The notes beneath the pieces are model-generated. The model was not told the DNA's origin, did no database searches, and saw nothing but the letters and a program-made list of their open reading frames with translations. A DNA stretch of 64,000 bases, from the NCBI RefSeq assembly GCF_010548245.1, contig NZ_JAAGLR010001122.1:1-64000 (forward strand). The letters are read 5' to 3'. The stretch is from Streptomyces sp. SID11385 (lineage in GTDB: Bacteria > Actinomycetota > Actinomycetes > Streptomycetales > Streptomycetaceae). Below are positions 1-8,175 of the stretch, piece by piece. The position numbers were made by a program, and so were the translations under genes. How positions within the stretch are numbered: the stretch's first letter is position 1; the number at the start of each line of letters is the position of its first letter.

Positions 1-285
1 CCGGGGCGCCCCGCACCCGTCCTGCGCACCGCCGCCGACCTCGCGCCGTGGGCCGCGACCGTGGACGAGGTCGCCGCCGCGTTCCCGCCCGCGCGCCCGC
101 TGGAGGGCACGGCGCCGACACGGACGCGGCTCCTGGTCGAGGTCCCGGAGAGCGGTGGCCCTGTCCCCGGGAGCGGCGCTCCCGTCCCGTACTTCGTCGA
201 TTTCACCTGGGGTTTGCTCCAGACCGCGACCCGCCGGGCCCCGGACCCGAAGGATTCGAACACCGGGCCGGACACTCGCTCGTAA
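1..285 (+). CDS. 3' end of an unrecognised gene (truncated by window edge)
   Basis: An open frame runs from base 1 to a TAA at 283-285 (94 codons). The first 60 codons have strong actinomycete third-position G/C bias. The last 30 (from about 190) are less biased and end in a polar tail. I recognise no family. It could be the C-terminus of a real protein or a chance frame in GC-rich DNA. No start is visible because the gene would begin left of the window. Confidence 0.3.
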   Translation, partial: PGRPAPVLRTAADLAPWAATVDEVAAAFPPARPLEGTAPTRTRLLVEVPESGGPVPGSGAPVPYFVDFTWGLLQTATRRAPDPKDSNTGPDTRS

Positions 286-493
286 AGGTGATCAATCCCG
301 TTCAAGTTGCCTCGGGCTACCGGTACGACCGATGCTTACGGGGCGCGAGCGACGGGATGCATACCGTGAGCGAGCGCCGGATTTCCCGGAGGACATGTCC
401 CTTTGCGCACCGGGGAGTTCGTGTCCCACGGGCCCTTGATCCACAGGGGCCCGAGAGTCCCGAAGCAGTACCGAAAGAGAAGGCAGCAACACG

Positions 494-553
494 ATGAACT
501 TCCTCACCGACATCCTCGCCGGCCTCGTCCACGTCGTGGGCTGGCTCGTCTGA
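494..553 (+). CDS. possible 19-residue hydrophobic peptide
   Basis: ATG to TGA encodes MNFLTDILAGLVHVVGWLV, a short peptide that could form one amphipathic or membrane helix. A purine-rich GAGAAGG lies about 10 nt upstream of the ATG, and a strong 14-bp hairpin (576-612) follows the stop by 22 nt, so it has the layout of a tiny independent transcription unit. Codons are the usual C/G-ending type. Function is unknown. Very short hydrophobic peptides can be membrane regulators or subunits, but nothing here says which. It could also be a chance frame. Confidence 0.4.
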   Translation: MNFLTDILAGLVHVVGWLV

Positions 554-575
554 CGTCGGCCACCAGGCACAGCGC

Positions 576-612
576 GGCGCCGTCTCCCCCGGTCCCACGG
601 GGAGGCGGCGCC
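576..612. terminator. bidirectional terminator hairpin
   Basis: Inverted repeat with a 14-bp stem (576-589 pairs with 599-612, one G-T wobble) and a 9-nt loop. It lies between the tiny + strand peptide frame ending at 553 and the - strand protease ending at 659, so it could end both transcripts. Confidence 0.65.
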
Positions 613-658
613 GCCGCGTGGTGCGGGTCAGGGCCTCACGTCACGCTCAGCGCGTCGG

Positions 659-3600
659 TCACTTCACGTTCAGCGCGTCCGTGAGCACCTGCGTGGCCGC
701 GCCGCCCCGGTCGTCACGGACCGAGGCCCGCAGCGAGACGGTCCGCGCGTCGCGCGGCACGCTCACCGCGCCCGTCCAGGTGTCACCCTTCTTCGCGAGG
801 TCGACCTGCTGCCACGTCTTCCCGGCGTCGTACGAGACGGAGAGCGCGCCGGTCGTGAGTCTGCCCGTACCGCTCGCGCCCGCCACGTACGCGGCCGACA
901 GCGCGATCGGCAGCCGCTTCCCGGCGCGTACCGTGCCGTCGAGCGCCGTGTCGACGTCGTAGTTCAGGTTGATCATCGGCAGCGTCGTCTCGGTGTCCGC
1001 CGGCGTCTGCGCGGAGCGGACCTCCCAGGCGGAGTGGCCCTTGACGCCCGTGCCCCACACCTTCGGGTCGAGTGTCGTGTCGGTGATGATCTTGTAGGTG
1101 TGCTCGGCGGGATCGGCGTCCCAGACGTAGGCGCCGGAGCTCGTCGCCTTCGTGACGGTCTCGCCGTCGACCTGGACCTGTGTCGTCTGGGTCAGCGAGT
1201 CGTCGTTCCACACGTCGCCGAAGCCCGTGTGGTCGGGGCCCGAGTCGCCCCAGCCCGGGGTGTTGAAGGCGAGGTCGTCGCCCCTGCGGGTCTGGCCCCA
1301 GCCGAGCCCCGTGCCGAGGTAGGGGTGCAGGACGGGCTTGAACCAGTCCAGCTTCGTCTTCTTGCCCGCCGGGTAGTCGGCGAGCCCGCCGCGCTCCTCC
1401 AGCGAGAGGTTCGCCCCCGCCTGGACCGTCTCGTGCCAGCGCAAATCCTTGCCCGTCGAGACGTAGTCGGTACGGGTGCCGGGGAAGGCGGCCCGCTCCA
1501 GGAAGCCCACGCCGATCGGGAAGGCGTCGGCGATCGAGTAGCGGAACTCGCCACCCGACTGGGCCTTCGCCCCGTAGTACGTCGTGTCGACCGTCGCGAG
1601 ATCCTTGGCGCGCGGGGCGATCGTGAGGTCCTTGTCGGGGATCGCGCCGGGGTGGCCGACCGAGAGGTCGTAGACGTACGGCGTCCGCGGCGTTCCCGTG
1701 AGCTTCAGCTTCTCGCCGCTCTTCGCGGCCCGCGCGAGCACCTTCCCGTCGGCGGCGTTCACGGTCGCGACCGGGAAGGAACGGTCGGTGCCCTCGGCGG
1801 TGCCGAAGGCGGCCATGAGCCGCCCGGGCGCGTCGTCGGTGACGAGCAGCGCCGCGGCGCCCGCGTCCTCGGCGTACTGCGCGAGATCGGCCGGGGCGAC
1901 GGTCTTGTCCGCGTGGACGAGGACCGCCCTGCCCTTGACGTCCTTGCCCTCGTACGCGGGGGCCGCGCCGTTGCCCGCGTCGAAGAGCTTCGCGTTCCGC
2001 GTGCCGTCGAGGCTGCCGGACCCGGACTGGAGCGTCAGCTCCGAGACCGTCCGGCCCCCCGCCTTGCCGCTGAGCAGCGGCTTCCCGAGCCGCCACACGG
2101 TGCGGTACTCGAAGGTGCCGTTCTTCGGCTTCGTGGTGGGCGCGGCGAAGACGCTGTCGTACGTGAGCGGGACCTGCGCCTGCGCGGTGTAGGCCGAGCC
2201 GTTCGCGGAGCGCGTCGCCTCCATGGTGAGCTGCCGGGTCTCCGTCGCGCGCGGGAGCTTCGTGCTGATCTCCCGCAGCGTGCGGCCGTCGAGGGTGACC
2301 TCGCGGTCGCGGTCGAGGGTGATCTCGGGCGCGGTGAGGTAGCCGAGGCCGAGCGAGTCCGCGCCGTGCGAGCCGCGCACGTCGAGGAAGGTGCTCAGCG
2401 CGTAACTCCCGGGCTTGAGACGGAGCTTGACGGTGCCGGACTCGCCGACCGTCTCCGGCAGGGTGTCGGCGCCCTTGCTGAGCGTCTGGAGGGCGAGGTT
2501 CGCGGGGGCCGGGGCGCCGTCGCGGTCCTTGACGTGGACCGTGAGCGTGTAGCGCTCCTCCTCCTTGACGAGGCCGAAGGCGGTGTGGGCGAGGAGCTTC
2601 CCGTCGGCGTCCTTCGCGAGGACCTGCCCGGAGAGCTGCCCGACCGGGGCGCCCGTGCCGTCGCCCGTGACGGTCGTGTGCGCGCTGCCGTGCGCGGGCA
2701 CGGTCAGCTCGGTGTCCGCGAGCGTGACGGTCCCCTCGGGCACGTCGCTCGTGGAGAGGCGCACGGTGAGCGGGCTGCCGGAGTCGTTCGTGTAGGTGAG
2801 GGTCTTCGTGACCGGCTTGTTGTCCTCGTACGGCCAGGAGTAGAAGCCGAGGTCGGCGCTCCCGGTCGCGGTGAGCGGGCTCGTCGTCGCGTCGGGGACG
2901 CTGACGCGCCCGGCGCCGAGGTCGTAGACGGAGGCGTCGAGGGTCTTCGACGTGGACATGAGCGCGTCCTTGAGCCGCGCGGCGTCCCAGTCGGGGTGCT
3001 CCTGCGCGAGCAGGGCGGCCACGCCCGCGACGTGCGGCGTCGCCATCGACGTACCGCTCATCGTCGTGTACGCGCCCTCCCCGGCGACGAGCGAGGAGCG
3101 CGCCGCGAGGATGTCGACGCCCGGCGCGGAGACGTCGGGCTTGAGCGCGTTGTCGAGGTAGCGCGGGCCCTTGCTCGTGAAGTAGGCGGCCTCGTCGGAG
3201 GAGTCGACGGCGCCGATGGTGAGCGCGTCGTCGGCGGCGCCCGGCGAGCCGATCGAGCCCGGCGAGCCGTAGTTCCCGGCGGCGACGACGAAGAGCGCGC
3301 CGGTCTCCTCGGTGAGGGTGTTGACGGCCTGGGCCATCGGGTCGGTGCCGTCGCTCGGCTCGCTGGAGCCGAGGCTCATCGAGACGACCTTGGCGTCGAG
3401 GTCCTTCGCGGCCCACTCCATGCCCGCGATGATCTGCGACTCGCTGCCCTCGCCCGCGTCGCTGAGGACCTTGCCGATGGCGAGGTCCGCGTCCGGGGCG
3501 ACGCCCTTCTCGCGGCCGTCCGAGGCCGCGCCGCTGCCGCCCACGGTCGAGGCGGTGTGCGTGCCGTGGCCGTTGCGGTCGGCGACCTCCTGGCCCTCGA

Positions 3601-4405
3601 TGAAGCTCTTGCTCGCGACGACGCGGCCCTTGAGGTCGGGGTGGTCCGCGTCGATGCCCGTGTCGAGCACGGCGACCTTGACGCCCTTGCCCGTGAGCCC
3701 GGCCTCCCACGCCTGCGGGGTGCCGATCTGCGCGTTGGACTCGGCCATGTCGGCCTCGACCTTCGCGTCGAGCCACACCTTGCCGACGCCGGTGCCCGCC
3801 GCGAAGGAACGCGTGGTCCCCGTCTTCCGCGCGTTCTCGGTGAGGCTCTCCCAGAAGGCCGCGGGCTTCTTCGCCGTCACGGCGGTCGCGCCGATGCTCG
3901 GCAGCGCGCGGACGCGGGTGGTTCCGGCCAACGCCGTGGGCGCGGTACGGGACTTCGCCTGCGCGGCCGTCCCGGTGACGATGAGCGGCAGCGGCGCCGG
4001 GGCCTTGCCGCCCTTGCCCGCGAGCCCCTGGGCGACCAGCTCGGTGACGTCGAAGAGGCGGGGATCGAGAGTCCCCTGCGCGAGGTACGGCTCCGCCTCG
4101 GCCGGGACGACCCTGACGTGCCCGTCGACCTCCTCGGTGCGGACGACGCCGGTCGCCCCGGGGGCGCGGTCCACGGTCACGGTCTGCTTGCCGCCGGGGA
4201 GCGGGGCGAGGGTCACCCGGTCGCCGGTCACGAGGGTGACGGTCGCGGTGGCGTGGGCGGTACGGGCCTGGGCGGCGGTACGAGGGGTGGTGTCCGCCGT
4301 CGCGGGGCCGGTGGCGTGGGCGAGCGCGGTGCCGGGGAGCAGGGCGAGCGCGAGCCCGGCCGGCAGCAGCCCGGCTCTGCGCCACACAGGCGCGGATCTG
4401 GTCAT
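659..4405 (-). CDS. secreted S8 (subtilisin-like) serine protease, large
   Basis: 1248-residue extracellular protease. The start ATG follows GAGAGGG on the coding strand. A signal peptide is obvious: basic N-terminus, Leu/Ala-rich core, then an Ala-His-Ala region near residue 30. The catalytic triad is visible as Asp in VLDTGID (about 250), His in NGHGTHTAS (about 285) and Ser in GTSMATPHVAG (about 460). An N-terminal pro-region precedes it. The C-terminal 750 residues include beta-rich segments and a PA-like insert with the LLVTDDAPG stretch. It is a multidomain peptidase of the kind common in Streptomyces and probably degrades external protein. It is single, has its own upstream region, and shows no link to the cluster. 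Confidence 0.93.
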   Translation of the reverse strand: MTRSAPVWRRAGLLPAGLALALLPGTALAHATGPATADTTPRTAAQARTAHATATVTLVTGDRVTLAPLPGGKQTVTVDRAPGATGVVRTEEVDGHVRVVPAEAEPYLAQGTLDPRLFDVTELVAQGLAGKGGKAPAPLPLIVTGTAAQAKSRTAPTALAGTTRVRALPSIGATAVTAKKPAAFWESLTENARKTGTTRSFAAGTGVGKVWLDAKVEADMAESNAQIGTPQAWEAGLTGKGVKVAVLDTGIDADHPDLKGRVVASKSFIEGQEVADRNGHGTHTASTVGGSGAASDGREKGVAPDADLAIGKVLSDAGEGSESQIIAGMEWAAKDLDAKVVSMSLGSSEPSDGTDPMAQAVNTLTEETGALFVVAAGNYGSPGSIGSPGAADDALTIGAVDSSDEAAYFTSKGPRYLDNALKPDVSAPGVDILAARSSLVAGEGAYTTMSGTSMATPHVAGVAALLAQEHPDWDAARLKDALMSTSKTLDASVYDLGAGRVSVPDATTSPLTATGSADLGFYSWPYEDNKPVTKTLTYTNDSGSPLTVRLSTSDVPEGTVTLADTELTVPAHGSAHTTVTGDGTGAPVGQLSGQVLAKDADGKLLAHTAFGLVKEEERYTLTVHVKDRDGAPAPANLALQTLSKGADTLPETVGESGTVKLRLKPGSYALSTFLDVRGSHGADSLGLGYLTAPEITLDRDREVTLDGRTLREISTKLPRATETRQLTMEATRSANGSAYTAQAQVPLTYDSVFAAPTTKPKNGTFEYRTVWRLGKPLLSGKAGGRTVSELTLQSGSGSLDGTRNAKLFDAGNGAAPAYEGKDVKGRAVLVHADKTVAPADLAQYAEDAGAAALLVTDDAPGRLMAAFGTAEGTDRSFPVATVNAADGKVLARAAKSGEKLKLTGTPRTPYVYDLSVGHPGAIPDKDLTIAPRAKDLATVDTTYYGAKAQSGGEFRYSIADAFPIGVGFLERAAFPGTRTDYVSTGKDLRWHETVQAGANLSLEERGGLADYPAGKKTKLDWFKPVLHPYLGTGLGWGQTRRGDDLAFNTPGWGDSGPDHTGFGDVWNDDSLTQTTQVQVDGETVTKATSSGAYVWDADPAEHTYKIITDTTLDPKVWGTGVKGHSAWEVRSAQTPADTETTLPMINLNYDVDTALDGTVRAGKRLPIALSAAYVAGASGTGRLTTGALSVSYDAGKTWQQVDLAKKGDTWTGAVSVPRDARTVSLRASVRDDRGGAATQVLTDALNVK

Positions 4406-4987
4406 GAAAGCCCTCTCTTCGTCAGCGCGGCCAGGGGGTGGGACGCGCTGCCGAAGAGTGTGAAGTGCGGCCTGTTGCGGATGAGTTGCGGAACGCTGGC
4501 GGAAAGCGGCCATGGCACATTGCCGCCAACGGGCAGGTGGGCGACGGCACATGGGTTTCGGCCAATATCGTGCGCGGGTGGCCGTGGGGTGGCGCGGGGG
4601 TGACAGCGAGGCCGTACGGGCAGGGGCGTGGGGGGGTACGGGCGGGGGAGCGAGGCCGTAGGTACGTGGCTCCTCCGTGCCTGCGGGCACGCGGCGGCCC
4701 GGAGGGCGCGGGAGCCGGACCCGGGCGGCGACGGAAAGATCAGGCCACGTCCGCCGCGTACCGCCGACGCGATCTTGACAGCGGGCCCGCACCCGCCGAG
4801 TAAGGGCCCGTCACGCAGTTTGGGCCTTACCCACCCCCTCGTCCGGCGCAAGCCGAGACGCTTCACCCGTTCCGCCGCGACCCGATCGGCGCAGTCCGGC
4901 GGGCAGGCGGGGCGGGGGGCGACCACCCTCGTGGGCAGGGGCGCCGACCGGTGGCTCCTTCCGGTCCGTACCTCGGGAGGCAAGGCC
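4406..4987. other. 582-bp divergent intergenic region
   Basis: Spacer between the leftward protease and the rightward MreB-like gene. I see no convincing coding region. It must carry both promoters. An imperfect inverted repeat (4800-4809 with 4822-4830, one bulged G, arms GTAAGGGCCC / GGGCCTTAC) lies about 160 bp before the MreB-like start and could be an operator or a leader hairpin. Confidence 0.5.
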
Positions 4988-6019
4988 GTGACCGTCAGCC
5001 TGGAGCAATTGCGCCGCTGCCACATCGCCGTCGATCTGGGCGCCGCCCGGACGCGGGTGTACGTGAAGGGCCAGGGCATCGTGGTCGACGAGCCGAGCGT
5101 CGCGGCCGTCAACACGCGGACCGGGGGGCTCATCGCGGTCGGCGCCTTCGCCCAGCAGATGACGGGCCGCACCCCCGGCTACATCCGCGTCGTACGGCCG
5201 GTCTCGGGCGGCACGGTGGTCGACGTGGACATGGCGCAGCGGATGCTGCGGCACCTGCTCGGCGACAAGCTGCGCCGGGCGCTGCGCCGCAAGCCCCGGC
5301 TGCGCGCCGCCGCGTGCACCCCGCACGAGTCCGACCCGCTCGCGCGCCGCGCGACCGTCGAGACGCTGGTCGGGCTCGGCGCCCGGCGCGTGGAACTGGT
5401 GGACACGCTCATCGCGGCGGCGGTCGGCTGCGGGCTGCCGGTGGAGCGGCCCGAGGCGACGATGATCATGGCGTGCGGCGCCGCGACGACGCAGATCGCG
5501 GTGCTCTCGCTCGGCGCGATCGTCACCGCGCAGCGGCTCCCGGTCGGCGGCGACGCGATCGACCACGCGATCGTCGCCCACCTGCGCCACCGCCACGACC
5601 TGCTGCTGCCCGCGCAGTCGGTACGGCCCCTGCAACTCGCCATCGACGCGGCCGACCCGCACACCGGCACCACCGAGATCCACGGCCGCGACGCGGCCAC
5701 GGGCCTGGCCCGCTCGGTCACCGTCGACACGGCGGCGCTGCGCGAGGCGATCAGCGCCCCGTTCACGACGATCCTCGACGGCCTCAGCCGCGTCCTGCGC
5801 TCCTGTCCGCCCGACCTCGTCGCCGACCTCGCCGAGGGCGGCCTCACCACGGTCGGCGGCAGCGCCCTCCTCCCCGGCCTCGACCGCATGCTCAAGGAGG
5901 CCACGGGCATGCCGATCCGCATCGCGGAGAACCCCGGCATGTGCGCGGTCCAGGGCCTGGGCGCGATGCTGGAGGGCAACGTGAGCCCGATGACCCTGAG
6001 CCCGCTCGCGGCGCGGTAG
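4988..6019 (+). CDS. MreB/Mbl-like actin-family protein (short paralogue)
   Basis: 343-residue bacterial actin homologue. The GTG start is chosen because GGGAGG precedes it and the next residues lead into the phosphate-1 loop (HIAVDLGAARTRVYVKG), followed by the MreB-type DEPSVAAVNTRTG. A later ATPase-fold motif is GGSALLPGLDRMLKEATGMPI near the C-terminus. Streptomyces usually have MreB and Mbl for spore-wall assembly plus a divergent third homologue. The solitary position, away from mreCD, suggests this third type. It would be a cytoplasmic, membrane-associated polymer or ATPase. It is convergent with the lysozyme-like gene. Confidence 0.85.
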   Translation: MTVSLEQLRRCHIAVDLGAARTRVYVKGQGIVVDEPSVAAVNTRTGGLIAVGAFAQQMTGRTPGYIRVVRPVSGGTVVDVDMAQRMLRHLLGDKLRRALRRKPRLRAAACTPHESDPLARRATVETLVGLGARRVELVDTLIAAAVGCGLPVERPEATMIMACGAATTQIAVLSLGAIVTAQRLPVGGDAIDHAIVAHLRHRHDLLLPAQSVRPLQLAIDAADPHTGTTEIHGRDAATGLARSVTVDTAALREAISAPFTTILDGLSRVLRSCPPDLVADLAEGGLTTVGGSALLPGLDRMLKEATGMPIRIAENPGMCAVQGLGAMLEGNVSPMTLSPLAAR

Positions 6020-6144
6020 ACGCGGGGAGCGCCGCGCGCCGGAAGCGCCTCGCCCAGGAAAACGCGGCGGACGCCCGGGCCACGCGCCGACCGTCCCCCT
6101 CCGCCGCCCCGCTCGCCACCGTACGGCCCGTCATGGGCCCCGAT

Positions 6145-6179
6145 CCGCCGACGGCCGGGCCCGCGCGGGCGGCCGGCGG
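6145..6179. terminator. GC-rich hairpin between convergent genes
   Basis: An imperfect inverted repeat (left CCGCCGACGGCC, right GGCCGGCGG) sits between the MreB-like stop at 6019 and the lysozyme-like stop at 6214. It is a candidate shared terminator. Confidence 0.4.
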
Positions 6180-6213
6180 AGTCAGCGGACCGGCTGACAG
6201 TCCGTTCCCCGGC

Positions 6214-6774
6214 TCAGTCCTTCGCCCACTTCTTCAGGGCGGCCTTGTCCTCCCAGTTGCCGATGTTCGTGTCGATGGGGTCGGCGGTGTACTGGTGGAT
6301 GCGCCAGGGGGCCTTGATGCCCGGCTTGCCGGGTTTGCCGTTGTAGTCGGCGATCCACAGGCCGTCCGCCGCGAAGGACGTCGTGTCCCTGTTGAGCCAG
6401 AAGTCGCGGTTGCAGTAGAGCAGTACGCGGTGGTTGGAACCGCGCAGCTTCTGCACCGCCTTGAGGAACTGGTCCTTCTCCTTGTTGCTCGCCGCGGTCC
6501 CGTCGCCCGTGTACTCCCAGTCGCAGGCGAGCAGGTCGTACGGGACGCTCGCGCACTGCTCGACGAAGTACTCCGCCTGCGCCTGGATGTTGCCCGGCCA
6601 CAGGAAGTGGTAGAAGCCGACGACGCAGCCGGCGTCCCTCGCCCGCTTCGCCTGCGCCCGCTGACGCGAGTTGGTATAGGTGCGCCCCTCGGTGGCCTTC
6701 ACGAAGACGAAGGCCATGCCGTCCGCGTCGAACGACTCCTGGTGGCTGCTGACATCGATCCCTTTGACGGCCAT
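6214..6774 (-). CDS. GH25-family lysozyme-like hydrolase
   Basis: 186 residues forming one glycoside hydrolase 25 domain. GIDVSSHQ near the N-terminus supplies the conserved Asp, and the strand ending ACDWEYTGD carries the Asp-x-Glu pair that cleaves the MurNAc-GlcNAc bond. YHFLWPG and the late HQYTADPIDTNIGNW also fit the family. No signal peptide is visible from the chosen ATG, which follows AGGGAGAG. The protein is therefore either exported by another route, cytoplasmic, or not a wall hydrolase. It is small for the family, which often carries added wall-binding domains. Monocistronic. Confidence 0.88.
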   Translation of the reverse strand: MAVKGIDVSSHQESFDADGMAFVFVKATEGRTYTNSRQRAQAKRARDAGCVVGFYHFLWPGNIQAQAEYFVEQCASVPYDLLACDWEYTGDGTAASNKEKDQFLKAVQKLRGSNHRVLLYCNRDFWLNRDTTSFAADGLWIADYNGKPGKPGIKAPWRIHQYTADPIDTNIGNWEDKAALKKWAKD

Positions 6775-7112
6775 GCGTACTCTCCCTGTCGCGGGCCCGC
6801 TCTCCTCTGGGCCCGGCGGGCGGCCCTCGGAGACGCCCGCCGGACTGGTTAGCCTGCCCCCGTCCCGGAGGGGCACTCCGGGCAGCCCCCCGGGTTCAGC
6901 GATCCGGGCGATCGCTCGCACGCACGGCCGAGATCCCGGCTTCGCACACACCCGAGCCCGCGTACGCCCGCCCCCCGTACGCCCGCCGGCTCCCGTATCC
7001 GAGACGAAGGCCACACGCTCGCCCATTGACTAAGGAATACTGAGCGACTTTCCTTTACTGAGTAACTTACGCCCGCCGGATCACCGATCCCCCGCACCAG
7101 AAGGCCCCCTTC
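6775..7112. other. 338-bp divergent intergenic region
   Basis: Lies between the leftward lysozyme-like gene and the rightward FMN reductase gene. No coding region is supported. The AT-rich part at 7026-7070, unusual for this genome, holds the candidate HxlR operator and probably the reductase promoter. Confidence 0.55.
7038..7068 (+). promoter_or_regulatory. candidate HxlR operator
   Basis: Two direct copies of a 13-mer, TACTGAGCGACTT (7038-7050) and TACTGAGTAACTT (7056-7068), differ at two positions. The second includes the dyad TTACT-G-AGTAA (7055-7065). It lies 45 bp upstream of the FMN reductase ATG, in an operon that encodes an HxlR regulator. Such regulators usually control their own operon. 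Confidence 0.5.
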
Positions 7113-7679
7113 ATGCCGAAGCTCAGCATCGTCATCGCCAGCACCCGCCCCGGCCGCGTCGGCCTGCCCGTCGGCCAGTGGATCGACGCCGTCGCCCGGG
7201 AGCACCGCGGCTTCGACGAGGTGGACCTCGTGGACCTGGCCGAGCTGGACCTGCCGTTCATGGACGAGCCGCACCACCCGCGCCTGCGCCAGTACACCCA
7301 CGACCACACCAAGCGCTGGAGCGCCCGGGTCGAGAGCTCCGACGCCTTCGTCTTCGTCATGCCGGAGTACAACTACGGCTACAACGCCGAGATCAAGAAC
7401 GCCATCGACTACCTGTGCCTGGAATGGGCGTACAAGCCGGTCGGCCTGGTCAGCTACGGTGGCGTCTCGGCGGGCACCCGTGCCGCCCAGATGATCAAGC
7501 AGGTGGTGACGACGCTCAAGATGACCCCCGTCTTCGAAGCGGTCTCGATCCCGTTCGTGCAGCAGTTCCTCAAGGACGGCCGCATCGAGGCGAACGACGT
7601 CATGGAGACGAGCGCCAAGGCGATGCTCGACGAGCTGACGCAGGTCAGCGCCGCACTGCTCCCGCTGCGCCGGGGCTGA
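7113..7679 (+). CDS. NADPH-dependent FMN reductase (flavodoxin-like)
   Basis: 188-residue flavodoxin-fold oxidoreductase. The N-terminal IVIASTRPGRVG matches the FMN phosphate loop, and PEYNYGYNAEIKNAIDYL is the characteristic central motif of NADPH:FMN reductases and azoreductase/quinone reductase relatives. It would reduce FMN or quinones in the cytoplasm. The next gene, an HxlR regulator, follows by 3 nt, so this is a regulated redox operon, typically responding to quinones or other electrophiles. It could supply reduced flavin to the two-component hydroxylase at 15,542-16,681, but it lies outside the cluster proper and this is only a possibility. Confidence 0.88.
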   Translation: MPKLSIVIASTRPGRVGLPVGQWIDAVAREHRGFDEVDLVDLAELDLPFMDEPHHPRLRQYTHDHTKRWSARVESSDAFVFVMPEYNYGYNAEIKNAIDYLCLEWAYKPVGLVSYGGVSAGTRAAQMIKQVVTTLKMTPVFEAVSIPFVQQFLKDGRIEANDVMETSAKAMLDELTQVSAALLPLRRG

Positions 7680-7682
7680 GTG

Positions 7683-8057
7683 ATGGCCGACGACGAGGTC
7701 CACCACGTCTGCACCCGTTTCCACCACGCGATCGAGCTGATCGGCGCGCGCTGGACGGGCGCCATCCTGCGCGCGCTGTTCACCGGGCACCACCAGTACT
7801 CGCTCATCAAGCAGGCCGTCCCCGGCCTCAGCGACACGATGCTGGCCCAGCGACTGCGCACCCTGGAGGCCGAGGACCTCGTCGTCCGCCGCGTCCTGCC
7901 CGAAACCCCCGTACGGGTCGAGTACGAACTGACCCCCAAGGGCCGCGAACTCGCCCCGGTCCTCGACGCGGTGGTGGCCTGGTCCCACCGCTGGGTCCCG
8001 CTGCCGGATACGGATACGGACCCCGATCCGGCGGGCCGGGCGGCCGCCGAGCGCTGA
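7683..8057 (+). CDS. HxlR-family transcriptional regulator
   Basis: 124-residue winged-helix DNA-binding protein. The order HAIELIGARWTGAILRAL, then SLIKQAVPGLSDTMLAQRLRTLEAEDLVVRR, then VEYELTPKGREL is the classic HxlR fold. A Cys in the HHVCTRFHH stretch (about residue 9) fits the thiol sensor of some members. It overlaps the reductase operon end (TGAGTGATG), so it is translationally coupled. It probably represses the reductase operon through the repeat at 7038-7068. The start could be the GTG 3 nt earlier. Confidence 0.9.
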   Translation: MADDEVHHVCTRFHHAIELIGARWTGAILRALFTGHHQYSLIKQAVPGLSDTMLAQRLRTLEAEDLVVRRVLPETPVRVEYELTPKGRELAPVLDAVVAWSHRWVPLPDTDTDPDPAGRAAAER

Positions 8058-8175
8058 GCAGGAAGGGGACGGCCGGCGGAGCCGGGTGCGGCGTCAGTCT
8101 CGGAGCCGGGCCGAGGCCCCGCCTCAAGCGGTAGCGCCACCGTGCGCGTGACGTACCTGCGGCGGGGGCCGGGAG

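Noticed and set aside
783-4385. 1200-codon Arg-rich frame on the - strand within the protease gene
   Set aside because: Same-strand frame-shifted shadow; composition is nearly all Arg, Gly, Pro and Ala.
1034-4603. 1189-codon open frame on the + strand opposite the protease
   Set aside because: It mirrors the protease in the antisense frame, is Arg/Ala/Gly-rich with no recognisable domain, and is explained by high GC in codon third positions.
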